A DNA stretch of 64,000 bases from Hyphomicrobiales bacterium (GCA_900468625.1 UBUL01000039.1:62001-126000), one strand, 5' to 3'. Shown: positions 53,789-62,938, numbered from the stretch's first letter. Numbers and translations are program-made. The notes: generated from the letters alone by a model not told the origin.

Positions 53789-54516
53789 CAGAGATCCGTA
53801 CTCAAGGGCAGGATCACCAGATCCCGGATTACGATGTTACGCGGTCTCGATAGCATGAAGACGACCGCCGCCGCCACTTCCGTCGCCTCCATGAGACCGC
53901 CTGCGGCGATCGCCTCGTCGAGCTTTGCCTGCGGCCAGTCGCTGATCAGCGCCGTCACCACCGGTCCCGGCGCGACGGCCCCAACGCGGATGCCGTGCTT
54001 GGCAACCTGACGCCGCACCGTGTGGGTGAAGGCCTGAATTGCATGCTTCGATGCCGTGTAGATCGGCTCCCAGACCACCGGCACGAGGCCGGCAATCGAA
54101 CTCGTCATGATGATATCGCCGGTCTTGCGTTCGATCATGTGCGGCAGCACCATTCGAACCGAACGAAAGGCCGCGTTGATATTCAGATCCAGCATCCGGT
54201 CCCAGGCGTCGGGATCGCCTTCCGCAACCTCCCCGCCGATATAGGCGCCGGCATTGGCGTGGAAGATGTCGAGCTTGCCGAACCTGTCGAGAATCTGCGG
54301 CAACATGGTCGCCACGCTCTCGGGCTTCAAAAGATCGACGACGACCGGATGGGCATTCGGCCCCAATTCGGCGCAGAGACTTTTCAAGCTGTCTTCCGCC
54401 CTGTCGACGAGGGCGACGCTGGCGCCCTGGTTCAATAGCGATTTGGCGCATTCCAGGCCAATTCCAGAGGCAGCCCCGGTGATGGCGGCGACCTTGCCGG
54501 CAAAATCCTGTCTCAT
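53788..54516 (-). CDS. rbtD: Ribitol 2-dehydrogenase
   Basis: This 242-residue classical SDR oxidises ribitol to D-ribulose with NAD+. It strongly resembles Klebsiella RbtD throughout, including [53 protein letters not shown] and the C-terminal [14 protein letters not shown]. Catalytic Ser and YxxxK are in [30 protein letters not shown] 54516 is used because AAGGAT precedes it. It is coupled to the kinase by a one-base overlap and preceded by the permease gene, 25 bases away. This gene fixes the substrate of the whole operon as ribitol. Confidence 0.92.
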   Translation of the reverse strand: MRQDFAGKVAAITGAASGIGLECAKSLLNQGASVALVDRAEDSLKSLCAELGPNAHPVVVDLLKPESVATMLPQILDRFGKLDIFHANAGAYIGGEVAEGDPDAWDRMLDLNINAAFRSVRMVLPHMIERKTGDIIMTSSIAGLVPVVWEPIYTASKHAIQAFTHTVRRQVAKHGIRVGAVAPGPVVTALISDWPQAKLDEAIAAGGLMEATEVAAAVVFMLSRPRNIVIRDLVILPLSTDL

Positions 54517-54541
54517 AACAATCCTTACCTTCTTGAAGAAA

Positions 54542-55792
54542 TCAGCCGCGTCCATGCGAGGCGCGGGAACGGCGGGCGAGCGAGTCGACGATGACAGCAA
54601 TGGCAAGAACTGCGCCCGTGATCATGTAACGAAGCGCCGACGACAGATCGAGCATGGTAAGGCCGCTGGCGATCGACTGGATGACGATGATGCCGAGAAG
54701 AGCGGAATAGGCGCTGCCGCGGCCGCCGAAGAGGCTGGTGCCGCCGATGACGGCCGCCGCGATCGCATTCAGATTGACGTCACCGGTGCCCGCCTGCTGG
54801 CTCGCGGAGGCGAGACGCGCGGCCGCCAGCACCCCGCCCAAGGCTGCGAACATGGCGCAGAGCACGAAAGCGCTGGTATAGATCCGCCGGACGTTGATGC
54901 CGGCGCGCCGCGCCGCCTCGCGATTGCCGCCGACGGCGGACATCGACCGGCCCCATTGGGTGCGCGTCAGCGCATAGTCCATGACGATAACAAGCACTAT
55001 GAACAACGCGAACATCCAGGGAATGCCGCGATCCTGGTTGAGATAGAAGGCGACGAATTCCAAAGCCACGGTGATGACGGCCGCCTTTACCAGCAGTCTA
55101 CCGATAGACGGAGCGGAGAGATTTGCCTGCTTGCGCCGCTGCACTGCGCTCAAGCCGGTGACCAGCATGACCGCCCCCGGAACGAGCGCGAAGACGTAGG
55201 CAAGCGGACGCGGAATGACCAGCAACTGGCCGAAATTCACGATCGCCGAGCCGTAGGGCAGATTGATAGAACCTGTCGCGCCGAGAAGATAGAGCTGCAT
55301 GCCGAGCACGGCGAGAAGGCCCGCCAAGGTAGCAACGAAGCTCGGCATGCCCAGCCGGTTGAACAGCACGGCATAGATGGCGCCGATCACGCCGCCGACG
55401 ACAAGCGCGGCCAGGATGGCCAAGGCCACCGGCCAACCTTCGTTGACCCAGAGCATGCCGACCATGGCCGAGGCAAAGCCGCTGATCGAACCGACGGAAA
55501 GATCGATTTCGCCGACCATCAGCACGCAGACGATGCCGAGCGAGATGATGCCGACGGTCGAGGCGTCGAACAACAGATTGGCGAGGTTGTTGCTGGAGAG
55601 AAAGGTCGGGTTGAGCGTGCCGAAGACAGTCCAGATGATGACCAGACCAACGACGACGGGCAGCGAGCCGAGATCACCAGAGCGCACCTTGTCGATGGAG
55701 GAGCGGATGGTTGCGCCAAGTCCGGTGTCATGGTTGACGCGAACATCGCTGCGGTCGAGCAGCAGGGTCGATTGCTTGCCGTTCTCGCTCAT
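54542..55792 (-). CDS. Sugar/polyol ABC transporter permease (XylH-like), ribitol importer
   Basis: This 416-residue permease has a long polar N-terminus (about 45 residues) and ten or more membrane segments, longer than RbsC and like XylH. CUT2 features include [40 protein letters not shown] and [28 protein letters not shown]. It overlaps the ATPase gene by ATGA. It forms the ribitol channel with the single-domain ATPase. Use of an ABC importer contrasts with the proton symporter RbtT of Klebsiella. Confidence 0.9.
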   Translation of the reverse strand: MSENGKQSTLLLDRSDVRVNHDTGLGATIRSSIDKVRSGDLGSLPVVVGLVIIWTVFGTLNPTFLSSNNLANLLFDASTVGIISLGIVCVLMVGEIDLSVGSISGFASAMVGMLWVNEGWPVALAILAALVVGGVIGAIYAVLFNRLGMPSFVATLAGLLAVLGMQLYLLGATGSINLPYGSAIVNFGQLLVIPRPLAYVFALVPGAVMLVTGLSAVQRRKQANLSAPSIGRLLVKAAVITVALEFVAFYLNQDRGIPWMFALFIVLVIVMDYALTRTQWGRSMSAVGGNREAARRAGINVRRIYTSAFVLCAMFAALGGVLAAARLASASQQAGTGDVNLNAIAAAVIGGTSLFGGRGSAYSALLGIIVIQSIASGLTMLDLSSALRYMITGAVLAIAVIVDSLARRSRASHGRG

Positions 55793-56610
55793 GGCCGGCC
55801 CCCTTCTCTGAGTTCCTGTTGGGCCTGGCGGCGCACGGCACGTCGCGACACGGCATTTTCCGTGGCTCCGGTGATGGCGCTGACGAGTTCCTGATTGGAC
55901 GTGTCGGGATAGAAGATCCCATTATTGCGGCCGAGGCGCAGAACGACGATGCGGTCGGCAACGGCGCGTACGTCTTCCATGTTGTGGCTGATCATGATGA
56001 CGCCGAGCCCCTTGTCGCGGACGCGCTCGATCAGGTTCAGCACCTCGGCGGTCTGTGCGACGCCAAGTGCAGCGGTCGGCTCGTCGAGCATGATGAGCTT
56101 CGGCTCGAGCAGCAGCGAGCGGGCGATCGCCACCGTCTGCCGCTGACCGCCCGAAAGCGAAGCGATCGGGATGCGCACGCTTGGGATGCGCGCCGCAAGC
56201 TCGTTGAGCAGCGTCCAGGCGCGAACCTCCATGGCGGTTTCGTCGAGCTGCATCGGGTTCAGTTCCCGGCCGAGAAAGATGTTCGCGACGACATCGAGGT
56301 TTTCGCACAGCGCCAAGTCCTGGAAGACCGTGGCAATGCCGAGATCGAGCGCGGTTGCGGGATCGCTGAGGGTCACCCGTTTGCCGCGAAACGTGATGGT
56401 GCCTGAACTCGGCTGATGGACGCCGGCCAGAACCTTGACCAGCGTCGATTTGCCGGCGCCGTTGTCGCCGACAAGCGCCACGACTTCGCCGGCGTGAACA
56501 TCGAGGTCGATATCCGTCAGTGCCGAGACGGCGCCGAAGTGTTTTGAGATGCCTTTGAGGCTGAGCACAAGCTCGCCCGACGGGGTTCTATGATCGGAAG
56601 CGTCACTCAT
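55789..56610 (-). CDS. Single-domain sugar ABC ATPase, ribitol importer
   Basis: This 273-residue protein has one ABC domain: GDNGAGKSTLVKVLAGVHQPSSG (Walker A near residue 48), SLSGGQRQTVAIARSLLLEPKLIMLDEPTAALG (signature and Walker B, near 145-180) and MISHNMEDV (switch His). CUT2 importers usually have a two-domain ATPase of about 500 residues. Here only one domain is encoded, so a homodimer is expected, as in FrcA-like ATPases of rhizobial fructose or xylitol importers. ATG 56610 is used; upstream extension has no ribosome site. It overlaps the permease gene. Confidence 0.9.
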   Translation of the reverse strand: MSDASDHRTPSGELVLSLKGISKHFGAVSALTDIDLDVHAGEVVALVGDNGAGKSTLVKVLAGVHQPSSGTITFRGKRVTLSDPATALDLGIATVFQDLALCENLDVVANIFLGRELNPMQLDETAMEVRAWTLLNELAARIPSVRIPIASLSGGQRQTVAIARSLLLEPKLIMLDEPTAALGVAQTAEVLNLIERVRDKGLGVIMISHNMEDVRAVADRIVVLRLGRNNGIFYPDTSNQELVSAITGATENAVSRRAVRRQAQQELREGGRP

Positions 56611-56645
56611 GACCAGCCACCTTCTCGGGTTGGAATGCTGTTGGT

Positions 56646-56669
56646 CTCCGGCCACCGAAACGGCCGGAG
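56646..56669 (-). other. Hairpin after the ribitol binding-protein gene
   Basis: CTCCGGCC (56646-56653) and GGCCGGAG (56662-56669) form an 8-bp stem with an 8-base loop, 16 bases past the binding-protein stop on the minus strand and before the ATPase gene. No U tract follows. It is placed as at the other binding-protein genes here. Confidence 0.6.
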
Positions 56670-56684
56670 CTTGGGAGGCAGAAC

Positions 56685-57770
56685 TCAGCTGCCGATGCCG
56701 AGCTTCTTGCAGCCATCGGCATATCGATCGTTGCAGAGCTGGTCCGGCGTCTGGATCGGCTTGCCGTTGACGGTCTTGTCGATGATCTCGGCCTTCAGGT
56801 TTTCAGAGGTCACCAAGGCCGGCGTGAAGAGCTTGGTCGGCGTGTCGAAGAGCTTCGTGTCGGCCTTCGGCGTCTCGCCAGAGAGCAACTCGATCGCGAC
56901 ATTGGCGGCAGCAGCGGCAACGATCTCGCTCGGCTTAGAGATGGTATTGTATTGGTCGCCCGAAATGATGAGCTGCAGGCCGGCGATGGTCGCATCGTTG
57001 CCGGTAACCGGCGGCACCGGATCGAAACCGGCCGCCTTGAAGGCGGCCACGGCCGCTCCGCCCGTACCGTCATTGGCGGCAACCACGCCGACGATCTTCT
57101 TGCCGAAGCGGGTGATCTGGCCGCTTGCCCATTGCTGCGCCTTCGGCGGCGCCCATTCCGGCGTGTCGAACTCCGCCAGCACTTGGTAGCCGCCATCGGC
57201 GAGACCGGCATGGATGCCCTTCTTGATCAGCCCGGCAGCAGCGTCAGTGGGCGACCCGTTGATTTCGAGCAGACCACCGTCGCCCGCCTTCACGCCCTTG
57301 GCCTTTAGGTGATCGACCAGCGATTTGGCGATCATCTTGCCGATCTCTTCATTGTTGAACGAGACATAGTAATCGGCAGCGGCCGACGGGATCGGACGGT
57401 CATAGGCGATAACTTTCACGCCCTGGCTTTGCGCCAGCTTGACCAGCGAAGCAGCGGCCGTTGAGTCCACCGGGTCGAGTACGATCGCCTTCGCACCCTG
57501 CGAGATAGCCGAATTGAACTGCTGCTGCTGACGCGAAGCGTCACCATTGGCATTCTGGTAGATGACCTTGCAGCCGGCGCAGAGTTTCTTCATCTCGGCC
57601 TGGAAACCGGGGAAATCGTGCTCTTCATAGCGCGTAGAGCTCTGGTCGGGCATGAGAAAGGCGACAGTCGCGTCCGTCACCTTGGCCGACTGTGCGAAGG
57701 CGGATGTGCCGGCCAGAAGACCGACGCCAAGCGCGGCTGCGCCTGCGATTTTCAGTGCGAAATGGTGCAT
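56685..57770 (-). CDS. Sugar/polyol ABC transporter binding protein, probable ribitol
   Basis: This 361-residue binding protein has a Sec signal (residues 1-27, ending SAFAQ) and a XylF-like fold: DATVAFLMPDQSSTRYEEHDFPGFQAEMKKLCAGCKVIYQNANGDASRQQQQFNSAISQGAKAIVLDPVDSTAA, then VAANDGTGGAAVAAFKAAGFDPVPPVTGNDATIAGLQLI. It is larger than RbsB. Two cysteines (CAGC) and two near the C-terminus (CNDRYADGCKKL) may form disulfides. ATG 57770 precedes a proper signal. The ribitol 2-dehydrogenase downstream indicates ribitol or a related pentitol as ligand. Confidence 0.9.
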   Translation of the reverse strand: MHHFALKIAGAAALGVGLLAGTSAFAQSAKVTDATVAFLMPDQSSTRYEEHDFPGFQAEMKKLCAGCKVIYQNANGDASRQQQQFNSAISQGAKAIVLDPVDSTAAASLVKLAQSQGVKVIAYDRPIPSAAADYYVSFNNEEIGKMIAKSLVDHLKAKGVKAGDGGLLEINGSPTDAAAGLIKKGIHAGLADGGYQVLAEFDTPEWAPPKAQQWASGQITRFGKKIVGVVAANDGTGGAAVAAFKAAGFDPVPPVTGNDATIAGLQLIISGDQYNTISKPSEIVAAAAANVAIELLSGETPKADTKLFDTPTKLFTPALVTSENLKAEIIDKTVNGKPIQTPDQLCNDRYADGCKKLGIGS

Positions 57771-57973
57771 TGGAATTTCTCCGTTCCACTTGTAATGGTT
57801 TCCCTCGATCATCACGGCTGTCCGCACGCGATGCTCTTGTTTGGTGCCCACCAACGGCGGCCATCCGGCCGATGTGGCGGTAAATTTTGGACAAGCCTTC
57901 TCCTTCGGACGGCAAAGGTGCCTGCCCGTTCGCTTGCCCTGAATTTTATCTCTCCTCCTTGTCCTCCCTTTTG

Positions 57974-58858
57974 CTAGGCGGCCTCCACCGCGCGTGCGTG
58001 CTGTGCCAGGAGCGATCTGAACCGGGAGGGCGCCATGCCCTTCTGATCCAGAAAACGCCGATTGAAGTTCGAGATATTGTTGAAGCCTGCCGCAAAGCAG
58101 ATGTCGGTGATCGTCATCTCAGCCTTGCTCATCAGCAGATGGCAGGCGAAGTTGACGCGCAGCCGATTGACATATTGCACCAGCGCCATGCCCGTATGGC
58201 GGCGGAAGCTGCGCGAAAAGGCGCTGGGGCTTTGGCCGGTCAATTCGGCAAGATCGCATTCGCTGAACGGTTCGGTCAGGTGCGTGTTGATATAGGCCAG
58301 CGCCTGGTTGACCCCGGCGGACATGAAGCCCGATGGGTCCGGCTGATAGCCGGCGCTCGCGAGTGTGCGCGTGCCTTGAGCGCTGCTCATCGCGTCGAGA
58401 ATATTCATGAAGAGTTCGATACGGCGAATGCCGGTCGCTTGAACCAATTCGCCGAGGATGGGTCCGACAATGGCCGCAGTCTCCGGCGTGAAGAGCGCGC
58501 CACGGCGGCTCGTCTCCAGGATGCCGGCGCAAGCCGACAATTCCGGGAAGACCTTGCTGGCATCGGCAAAGAAGGATTCGGAAAACTGCAAGACGCGGCA
58601 GCGCAGCGGCAGAGTGACGCCAACGGGTACGTCGCTCACCCAATTATGCGGCAGGTTTGGCCCCGTCAGCACCAGATTGCCCGGCTCGAACTCGCCGATG
58701 AAGTCACCGATGAAATACTGCCCCGTCGTCGCGACGACATGGTGGATTTCGTATTCGGGATGAAAATGCCAGCGAACCGTGCGGTAGGGATAGCCATGCT
58801 CCCAGGCCTTGAAGGATTCTCCGCTGCCGATCGCGACCACTTCCAAATCGGGATTCAT
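57974..58858 (-). CDS. AraC-family regulator of the ribitol operon
   Basis: This 294-residue regulator has an N-terminal cupin-type sensing domain (about 20-100: WHFHPEYEIHHVVATTGQYFIGDFIGEFEPGNLVLTGPNLPHNW) and a C-terminal AraC domain (about 190-290: SECDLAELTGQSPSAFSRSFRRHTGMALVQYVNRLRVNFACHLL and ITDICFAAGFNNISNFNRRFLDQKGMAPSRFR). AGGAGG precedes ATG 58858. It lies upstream of the ribitol genes on the same strand, about 200 bases before the binding-protein start. It probably activates that operon with ribitol or D-ribulose as signal. Confidence 0.88.
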   Translation of the reverse strand: MNPDLEVVAIGSGESFKAWEHGYPYRTVRWHFHPEYEIHHVVATTGQYFIGDFIGEFEPGNLVLTGPNLPHNWVSDVPVGVTLPLRCRVLQFSESFFADASKVFPELSACAGILETSRRGALFTPETAAIVGPILGELVQATGIRRIELFMNILDAMSSAQGTRTLASAGYQPDPSGFMSAGVNQALAYINTHLTEPFSECDLAELTGQSPSAFSRSFRRHTGMALVQYVNRLRVNFACHLLMSKAEMTITDICFAAGFNNISNFNRRFLDQKGMAPSRFRSLLAQHARAVEAA

Positions 58859-59153
58859 CGGCAGGCCTCCTTTCGTCCGTCCGCGCTTTTTACGGTTACG
58901 GCGCCTCCTCCCAGAGGCCATCGCGTCTTCTATGTGGTAAACCTACCCCTCATAAACGCCTGCCGCTACTACGCCTTGTACGCTCGACTGATACTTTTTT
59001 GACACGAAGGGTGATTTATTTAGCGAAATGTGCAGTGCGGCATAGGCGCTGCGACGCCGAAGGGTTGATATCCGGCATTGAGCGCAGAGAATTTCGCTTT
59101 AATCTCAGGCGTCAAGGGTGCGTTCGGCGGGCGCTTGCGCTCCGCTGGTTTCG

Positions 59154-59261
59154 TTATTTCTGCTTCCCTTGATCGTGATGCCACTTGATGGCGAAGAACA
59201 TGCCCGTGCCTAACACGAGAACCTTGAACAGGATGAAGACGATAGGGAACCAATCCCACAT
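59154..59261 (-). CDS. Small single-pass membrane protein (35 residues)
   Basis: This 35-residue protein begins MWDWFPIVFILFKVLVLGTG and ends with a charged tail (HHDQGKQK). It has one hydrophobic helix of about 20 residues and a short polar C-terminus. The ATG at 59261 has GGAGA 10 bases upstream, which supports translation. I do not recognise a characterised family; similar one-helix proteins are conserved in Rhizobiaceae as far as I recall. A second short ORF overlaps downstream in another frame without a start codon. It lies between the ribitol regulator and the DUF983 gene on the same strand. Confidence 0.6.
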   Translation of the reverse strand: MWDWFPIVFILFKVLVLGTGMFFAIKWHHDQGKQK

Positions 59262-59458
59262 TTCGGATATCTCCAGGCTAATCGACGCTATTTATCGTGA
59301 GGAGCACCACCTCAAAACTGCTGCTCCAGCCGCTTCATCTTTTGATCAAACCATCGTCAAATATACCTTCGAACGTAACCATGCCGTCCACATGGCATAG
59401 TGGTGCCCTCATCTATCTCGCCGTAGCAGTCATCAATTCGAGATGAAGCCCACAGAAT

Positions 59459-59863
59459 TTAACTCGCTGAGTGCGGCGTCTCGGTTGCCGGCAGGCGGGC
59501 GAGCTTGCCTTCCTCGGCCTTGTAGAAATATTGGCTCGCAACCAACCAGCCCTTCAGGGGGCGTAGAGGTGGGATGCAGGTCGCCAGCATAAAGGGGCCG
59601 GTCACGAGGAACTGGACCCAGACCGGAGCGGAGAAAGCCACCTCCAGCCAGACCCCGAGCAGAACGCTTGGAATACAGGCAAAGCAAATGACGAAGAACG
59701 CCGGTCCATCGGCAGGATCCGCAAAGGAATAGTCGAGTCCGCAGGCTTCGCATTGCTTGCGCAGTGTCAGGAATCCATCGAACAGACGTCCCTGCCCGCA
59801 ACGCGGACAACGGCAACGAAGGCCGGTCTGCAACGGGCTCAGCGGGGGATATACGGTATCCAT
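59459..59863 (-). CDS. DUF983 membrane protein
   Basis: This 134-residue protein belongs to DUF983. The N-terminal zinc-ribbon-like part has two CxxC pairs: CRCPRCGQGRLF and CEACGLDYSF. Two membrane helices follow (AFFVICFACIPSVLLGVWLEVAF and WVQFLVTGPFMLATCIPPLRPLKG). The role is unestablished; some DUF983 proteins lie near cytochrome oxidase genes. Here none is near. ATG 59863 is used; extension to 59962 would add a poor, unrelated sequence. The final residues (YKAEEGKLARLP) are typical of rhizobial members. Confidence 0.85.
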   Translation of the reverse strand: MDTVYPPLSPLQTGLRCRCPRCGQGRLFDGFLTLRKQCEACGLDYSFADPADGPAFFVICFACIPSVLLGVWLEVAFSAPVWVQFLVTGPFMLATCIPPLRPLKGWLVASQYFYKAEEGKLARLPATETPHSAS

Positions 59864-60408
59864 GGCGGCATCACTCCTGAATCGGCCTTCCGGGAATATG
59901 CAATCAATAACGATATTGCATGCATACAATATAATTACAATGAATGGAGACGATGAGTCCACTTGCCAGAGTGACGCAGTGGAGTCCTCGGCAAATCATG
60001 GAAAACAGCATCCTGTCGGAGTTCGCGCTTCGTCCCGTCAACGGCGATATTCAAGCGTAACATTAAGAAGAAGGCGGCCATTTCCGGCGGCTCCCGCAAC
60101 GCATGCGCCATGAAATCCAATGCCCCTTCAAAGCTTCGCGGCCTATGAACGCATCGCTGACAGCAACGCCGATGCCGAACGAAACCTTGGAGATTGACTG
60201 CATGAAAACCCGCGTATGGCCAGCTGGGCGCGACCGACGCCGGAGACGAACAGATCTGATTGATCAGCCTCATTTCGACGGTAAGGCTTGACGGCTGCCG
60301 CCATTGTCGATGTGCTGAGCGCCCGCTTACTTCTCCGGACAAGTTTAACCGGAGAAATTGTACACGAAGTTGATAGCGGCAGCGGGCCGGGACGTTTGGG
60401 AGAATGCG
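59864..60408. other. 545-base intergenic region without confident gene
   Basis: The region separates the divergent DUF983 and universal stress protein genes. The first 80 bases are AT-rich (about 59895-59945), with TGCAAT and ATTGCA repeated in opposite orientation, and probably hold promoters. The rest has a minus-strand ORF of 135 codons (59935-60342) with strained composition and another frame that reads KVSFGIGVAVSDAF in part; it may be decayed coding sequence. No RNA gene is evident. Confidence 0.4.
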
Positions 60409-60864
60409 ATGTACGACAAAATCATTTGCGCGATAGGGTTGGGATCACGCGAGCGCGCCGAACGCCTGCTGCGTACCTCCAGCGCCCTTTTGTCGCCAGG
60501 CGGGGAACTGATCATTGTCCATGTCATCGAACGGCTTGCCTCGGGACACGAAGGCCCGGACGATTGGGCGGTATCCGTCATCAAGGAAGCGGAAGACAAG
60601 CTCGATGGCCTATGCAGGCGCCTCGGCATCATCGCCTCAATCGAGGTGCGCACAGGTACGGCGTCGAAAACGCTGCTGACCGTCGCCAAGGAGAAGAATG
60701 CCGACCTGATCGTCCTTGCGACGCATGTTTCCGATATTCTCGACCGGATATTCGGCTCGACCGTCGAATACGTCATCCGCCATGCCGAATGTTCCGTACT
60801 CGTCGAGCGGGCCAACAAATCGCATGATAAAACAACGGTGGAGAGCAAGCCGAAAAAAGCGTAA
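60409..60864 (+). CDS. Universal stress protein (UspA family)
   Basis: This 151-residue single-domain protein has the Usp fold: KIICAIGLGSRERAERLLRTSSALL, ELIIVHVIE, and the C-terminal ADLIVLATHVSDILDRIFGSTVEYVIRHAECSVLV. The ATP-binding G-x2-G-x9-G pattern is mostly lost (only GS before TVEYVI remains), so it probably belongs to the non-ATP-binding class. The C-terminal tail is basic and polar (SHDKTTVESKPKKA). It lies 118 bases before the transporter gene on the same strand and may be expressed with it. Confidence 0.88.
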   Translation: MYDKIICAIGLGSRERAERLLRTSSALLSPGGELIIVHVIERLASGHEGPDDWAVSVIKEAEDKLDGLCRRLGIIASIEVRTGTASKTLLTVAKEKNADLIVLATHVSDILDRIFGSTVEYVIRHAECSVLVERANKSHDKTTVESKPKKA

Positions 60865-60982
60865 TGCCGTCTTATGTCGACGCTCCCCGCAGGATTTTGT
60901 CTGGCAGCATCCTGATATCCGGTTGCGCTGCAATGTCACGGTGCTACATATCCGCTCCCATCTCAAATCCGAGACGAGCCGA

Positions 60983-62239
60983 ATGACGGAATCCGCGATT
61001 ACCTGGAGCATTGCCGGCCTGACCGCCCTCGGCGTCGTCGCGCGCCCGTTCCGCTGGCCGGAAGCGATCTGGGCAGTTGTCGGTGCGGCACTTCTCCTAG
61101 CCTTCCGTCTCATCGGCCCCGCCGACGTGTGGGCAGGCATATCCAAGGGTTTCGACGTCTATCTGTTCCTGATCGGCATGATGCTTCTGTCGGAACTTGC
61201 CAGGCGTGAAGGCCTGTTCGACTGGGTGGCGGCGATCGCCACTTCGCATGCCAAGGGCTCGCCTCGCCGGCTGTTCCTGCTCGTCTATATCGTCGGCGTG
61301 ATCGTGACGGTCTTCCTGTCCAACGATGCGACCGCCGTCGTGCTTACACCGGCCGTCTATGCGGCATGCCGAGCGGCGCGGGTGAAAGACCCCCTGCCTT
61401 ACCTTCTGGTCTGCGCCTTCATCGCCAATGCCGCAAGCTTCGTGCTGCCGATCTCCAATCCCGCGAATCTCGTCATCTTCGCCGGCGGCGATATGCCGCC
61501 GCTCACGCGCTGGATGCAGACTTTCCTCATGCCGTCGATCGTCTCGATCATCACGACGTTCGCCTGCCTTTACTGCGTACAGAGACGAGCACTGAAAGAA
61601 GATACCATCGCACGCGATGTGGAGGAGCCGGCCCTTTCGCACAGCGCCCGCCTGGCCGGATGGGGGCTTGTGGTCACCGCTGTCATTCTGATCGGCGCCT
61701 CGGCCATGAATCTCGACCTCGGCATCCCGACATTTGCCGCAGGCGTCGTCACAACTATCATCGTTCTCGCGCTCACACGGCAAAATCCGGTGGAAACGAT
61801 AGCCGGGATAAGCTGGAGCGTATTACCTCTGGTTGCAGGCCTCTTCGTAATCGTCGAGGCGGTCAATCATACCGGCCTGACCGCTCTCCTGTCCGACAAG
61901 CTTGCATCGCTCGCGACACAATCGCAAACGCAGGCAGTCGGGGCGGCGGGGCTTTCGGTCGCAATCCTCTCCAACCTCGTCAACAATCTGCCGGCCGGCC
62001 TTTTCGCCGGCAGCGCGGTGCAGGCAGCGCATGTTCCTGATTCCATTGCTGGCGCAGTGCTGATCGGCGTCGATCTCGGTCCCAACCTGTCGGTTACTGG
62101 TTCGCTCGCCACCATCCTTTGGCTTGCGGCCCTTAGGCGCGAAGGCCTCCACATAGGCGCGCTGGCCTTCCTGAAAATCGGCGCCGTCGTCATGCTCCCG
62201 GCTTTGATCCTCTCGCTTGCAGCACTCGCGCTGATCTGA
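60983..62239 (+). CDS. ArsB/SLC13-like ion transporter
   Basis: This 418-residue membrane protein has about eleven hydrophobic segments and the ArsB/citM architecture. Notable are LSNDATAVVLTPAVYAACRAARVKDPLPYLLVCAFIANAASFVLPISNPANLVIF (about 115-170) and, in the second half, LSNLVNNLPAGLF and GVDLGPNLSVTGSLATILWL, the paired re-entrant motifs of the ion-transporter superfamily. It is annotated as an arsenic transporter by similarity, but no arsR or arsC is near. Anion or dicarboxylate transport is equally possible. ATG 60983 is taken; the upstream frame back to 60716 overlaps the Usp gene and is discarded. Confidence 0.83.
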   Translation: MTESAITWSIAGLTALGVVARPFRWPEAIWAVVGAALLLAFRLIGPADVWAGISKGFDVYLFLIGMMLLSELARREGLFDWVAAIATSHAKGSPRRLFLLVYIVGVIVTVFLSNDATAVVLTPAVYAACRAARVKDPLPYLLVCAFIANAASFVLPISNPANLVIFAGGDMPPLTRWMQTFLMPSIVSIITTFACLYCVQRRALKEDTIARDVEEPALSHSARLAGWGLVVTAVILIGASAMNLDLGIPTFAAGVVTTIIVLALTRQNPVETIAGISWSVLPLVAGLFVIVEAVNHTGLTALLSDKLASLATQSQTQAVGAAGLSVAILSNLVNNLPAGLFAGSAVQAAHVPDSIAGAVLIGVDLGPNLSVTGSLATILWLAALRREGLHIGALAFLKIGAVVMLPALILSLAALALI

Positions 62240-62264
62240 GAGCGAACAACATCGAGTTTATAGA

Positions 62265-62274
62265 CGACCGGTCG
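62265..62274. promoter_or_regulatory. Palindromic operator ahead of the TetR gene
   Basis: CGACCGGTCG is a perfect palindrome 22 bases before the TetR start, with TATAGA on the left and ATTATT on the right. Its placement suits autorepression by the adjacent TetR protein, which would also control the oxidoreductase gene behind it. Confidence 0.55.
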
Positions 62275-62295
62275 ATTATTTGTTACGCACCGCCC

Positions 62296-62898
62296 ATGGT
62301 GACAAAAAAGAAATCAGAGCTGACTCGGAGCCATATTCTCGCAATCGGGCGGGAATTGGTGCTGCGCAAGGGTTTCGGAGGTGTCGGCCTCAAAGAACTG
62401 CTTGAACAGAGCGCCGTGCCGAAAGGTTCGTTCTATTACTATTTTGCATCCAAAGAGGCTTTCGGCTGCGCCTTGCTGAAACAATATTGCGCCGACTATG
62501 CGGAGCGCCTCGATGCGCTTTTCGGCTGGAAGGGCAATGGTCGCCAACGACTGATGCACTATTGGGACGCCTGGCTCTCCGATGGCAACACGGCCAGTCT
62601 CGCGGACCGGTGCCTGGTCGTGAAGCTTGCCGCTGAAATCTCCGATCTCTCGGACAACATGCGCGTGATCCTGCTCGGTGGCGTCGAGGATCTCCTTCGC
62701 CGCCTTACCAAAACAATAACCGAGGGGCGCGAGGACGGTTCCATTTCACCATCCTGTATCCCGGAGAAGACGGCTCGTTCGCTCTATAGCCTGTGGCTCG
62801 GGGCAGCGATCCTGGCCAAGCTTGGAAGAGACAGGACACCGCTCGACCAGGCGATGCTCGCCACGGAACAAGTGCTTTCCGCGCCCGGCAGCCTCTGA
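62296..62898 (+). CDS. TetR-family repressor
   Basis: This 200-residue repressor has an N-terminal helix-turn-helix (about residues 8-55: LTRSHILAIGRELVLRKGFGGVGLKELLEQSAVPKGSFYYYFASKEAFG) and a helical ligand-binding domain with AcuR/NemR-like features (SLADRCLVVKLAAEISDLSDNMRVILLGGVEDLLRRL). NemR-type repressors sense electrophiles such as quinones or N-ethylmaleimide through cysteines; here Cys residues are in ALLKQYCADYAERL and DRCLVVKLAAEI. The gene is followed 40 bases later by an MDR oxidoreductase, its probable target. A palindrome lies upstream. Confidence 0.88.
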   Translation: MVTKKKSELTRSHILAIGRELVLRKGFGGVGLKELLEQSAVPKGSFYYYFASKEAFGCALLKQYCADYAERLDALFGWKGNGRQRLMHYWDAWLSDGNTASLADRCLVVKLAAEISDLSDNMRVILLGGVEDLLRRLTKTITEGREDGSISPSCIPEKTARSLYSLWLGAAILAKLGRDRTPLDQAMLATEQVLSAPGSL

Positions 62899-62938
62899 TC
62901 CAGTCCGGACCAGCAAGTCAACAGATAAGGAAGATAAA

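Noticed and set aside
59935-60342. 135-codon minus-strand ORF upstream of the universal stress gene
   Set aside because: Composition is strained (many Arg, His, Cys), no family is recognised and no ribosome site supports it; at best it is decayed coding sequence.
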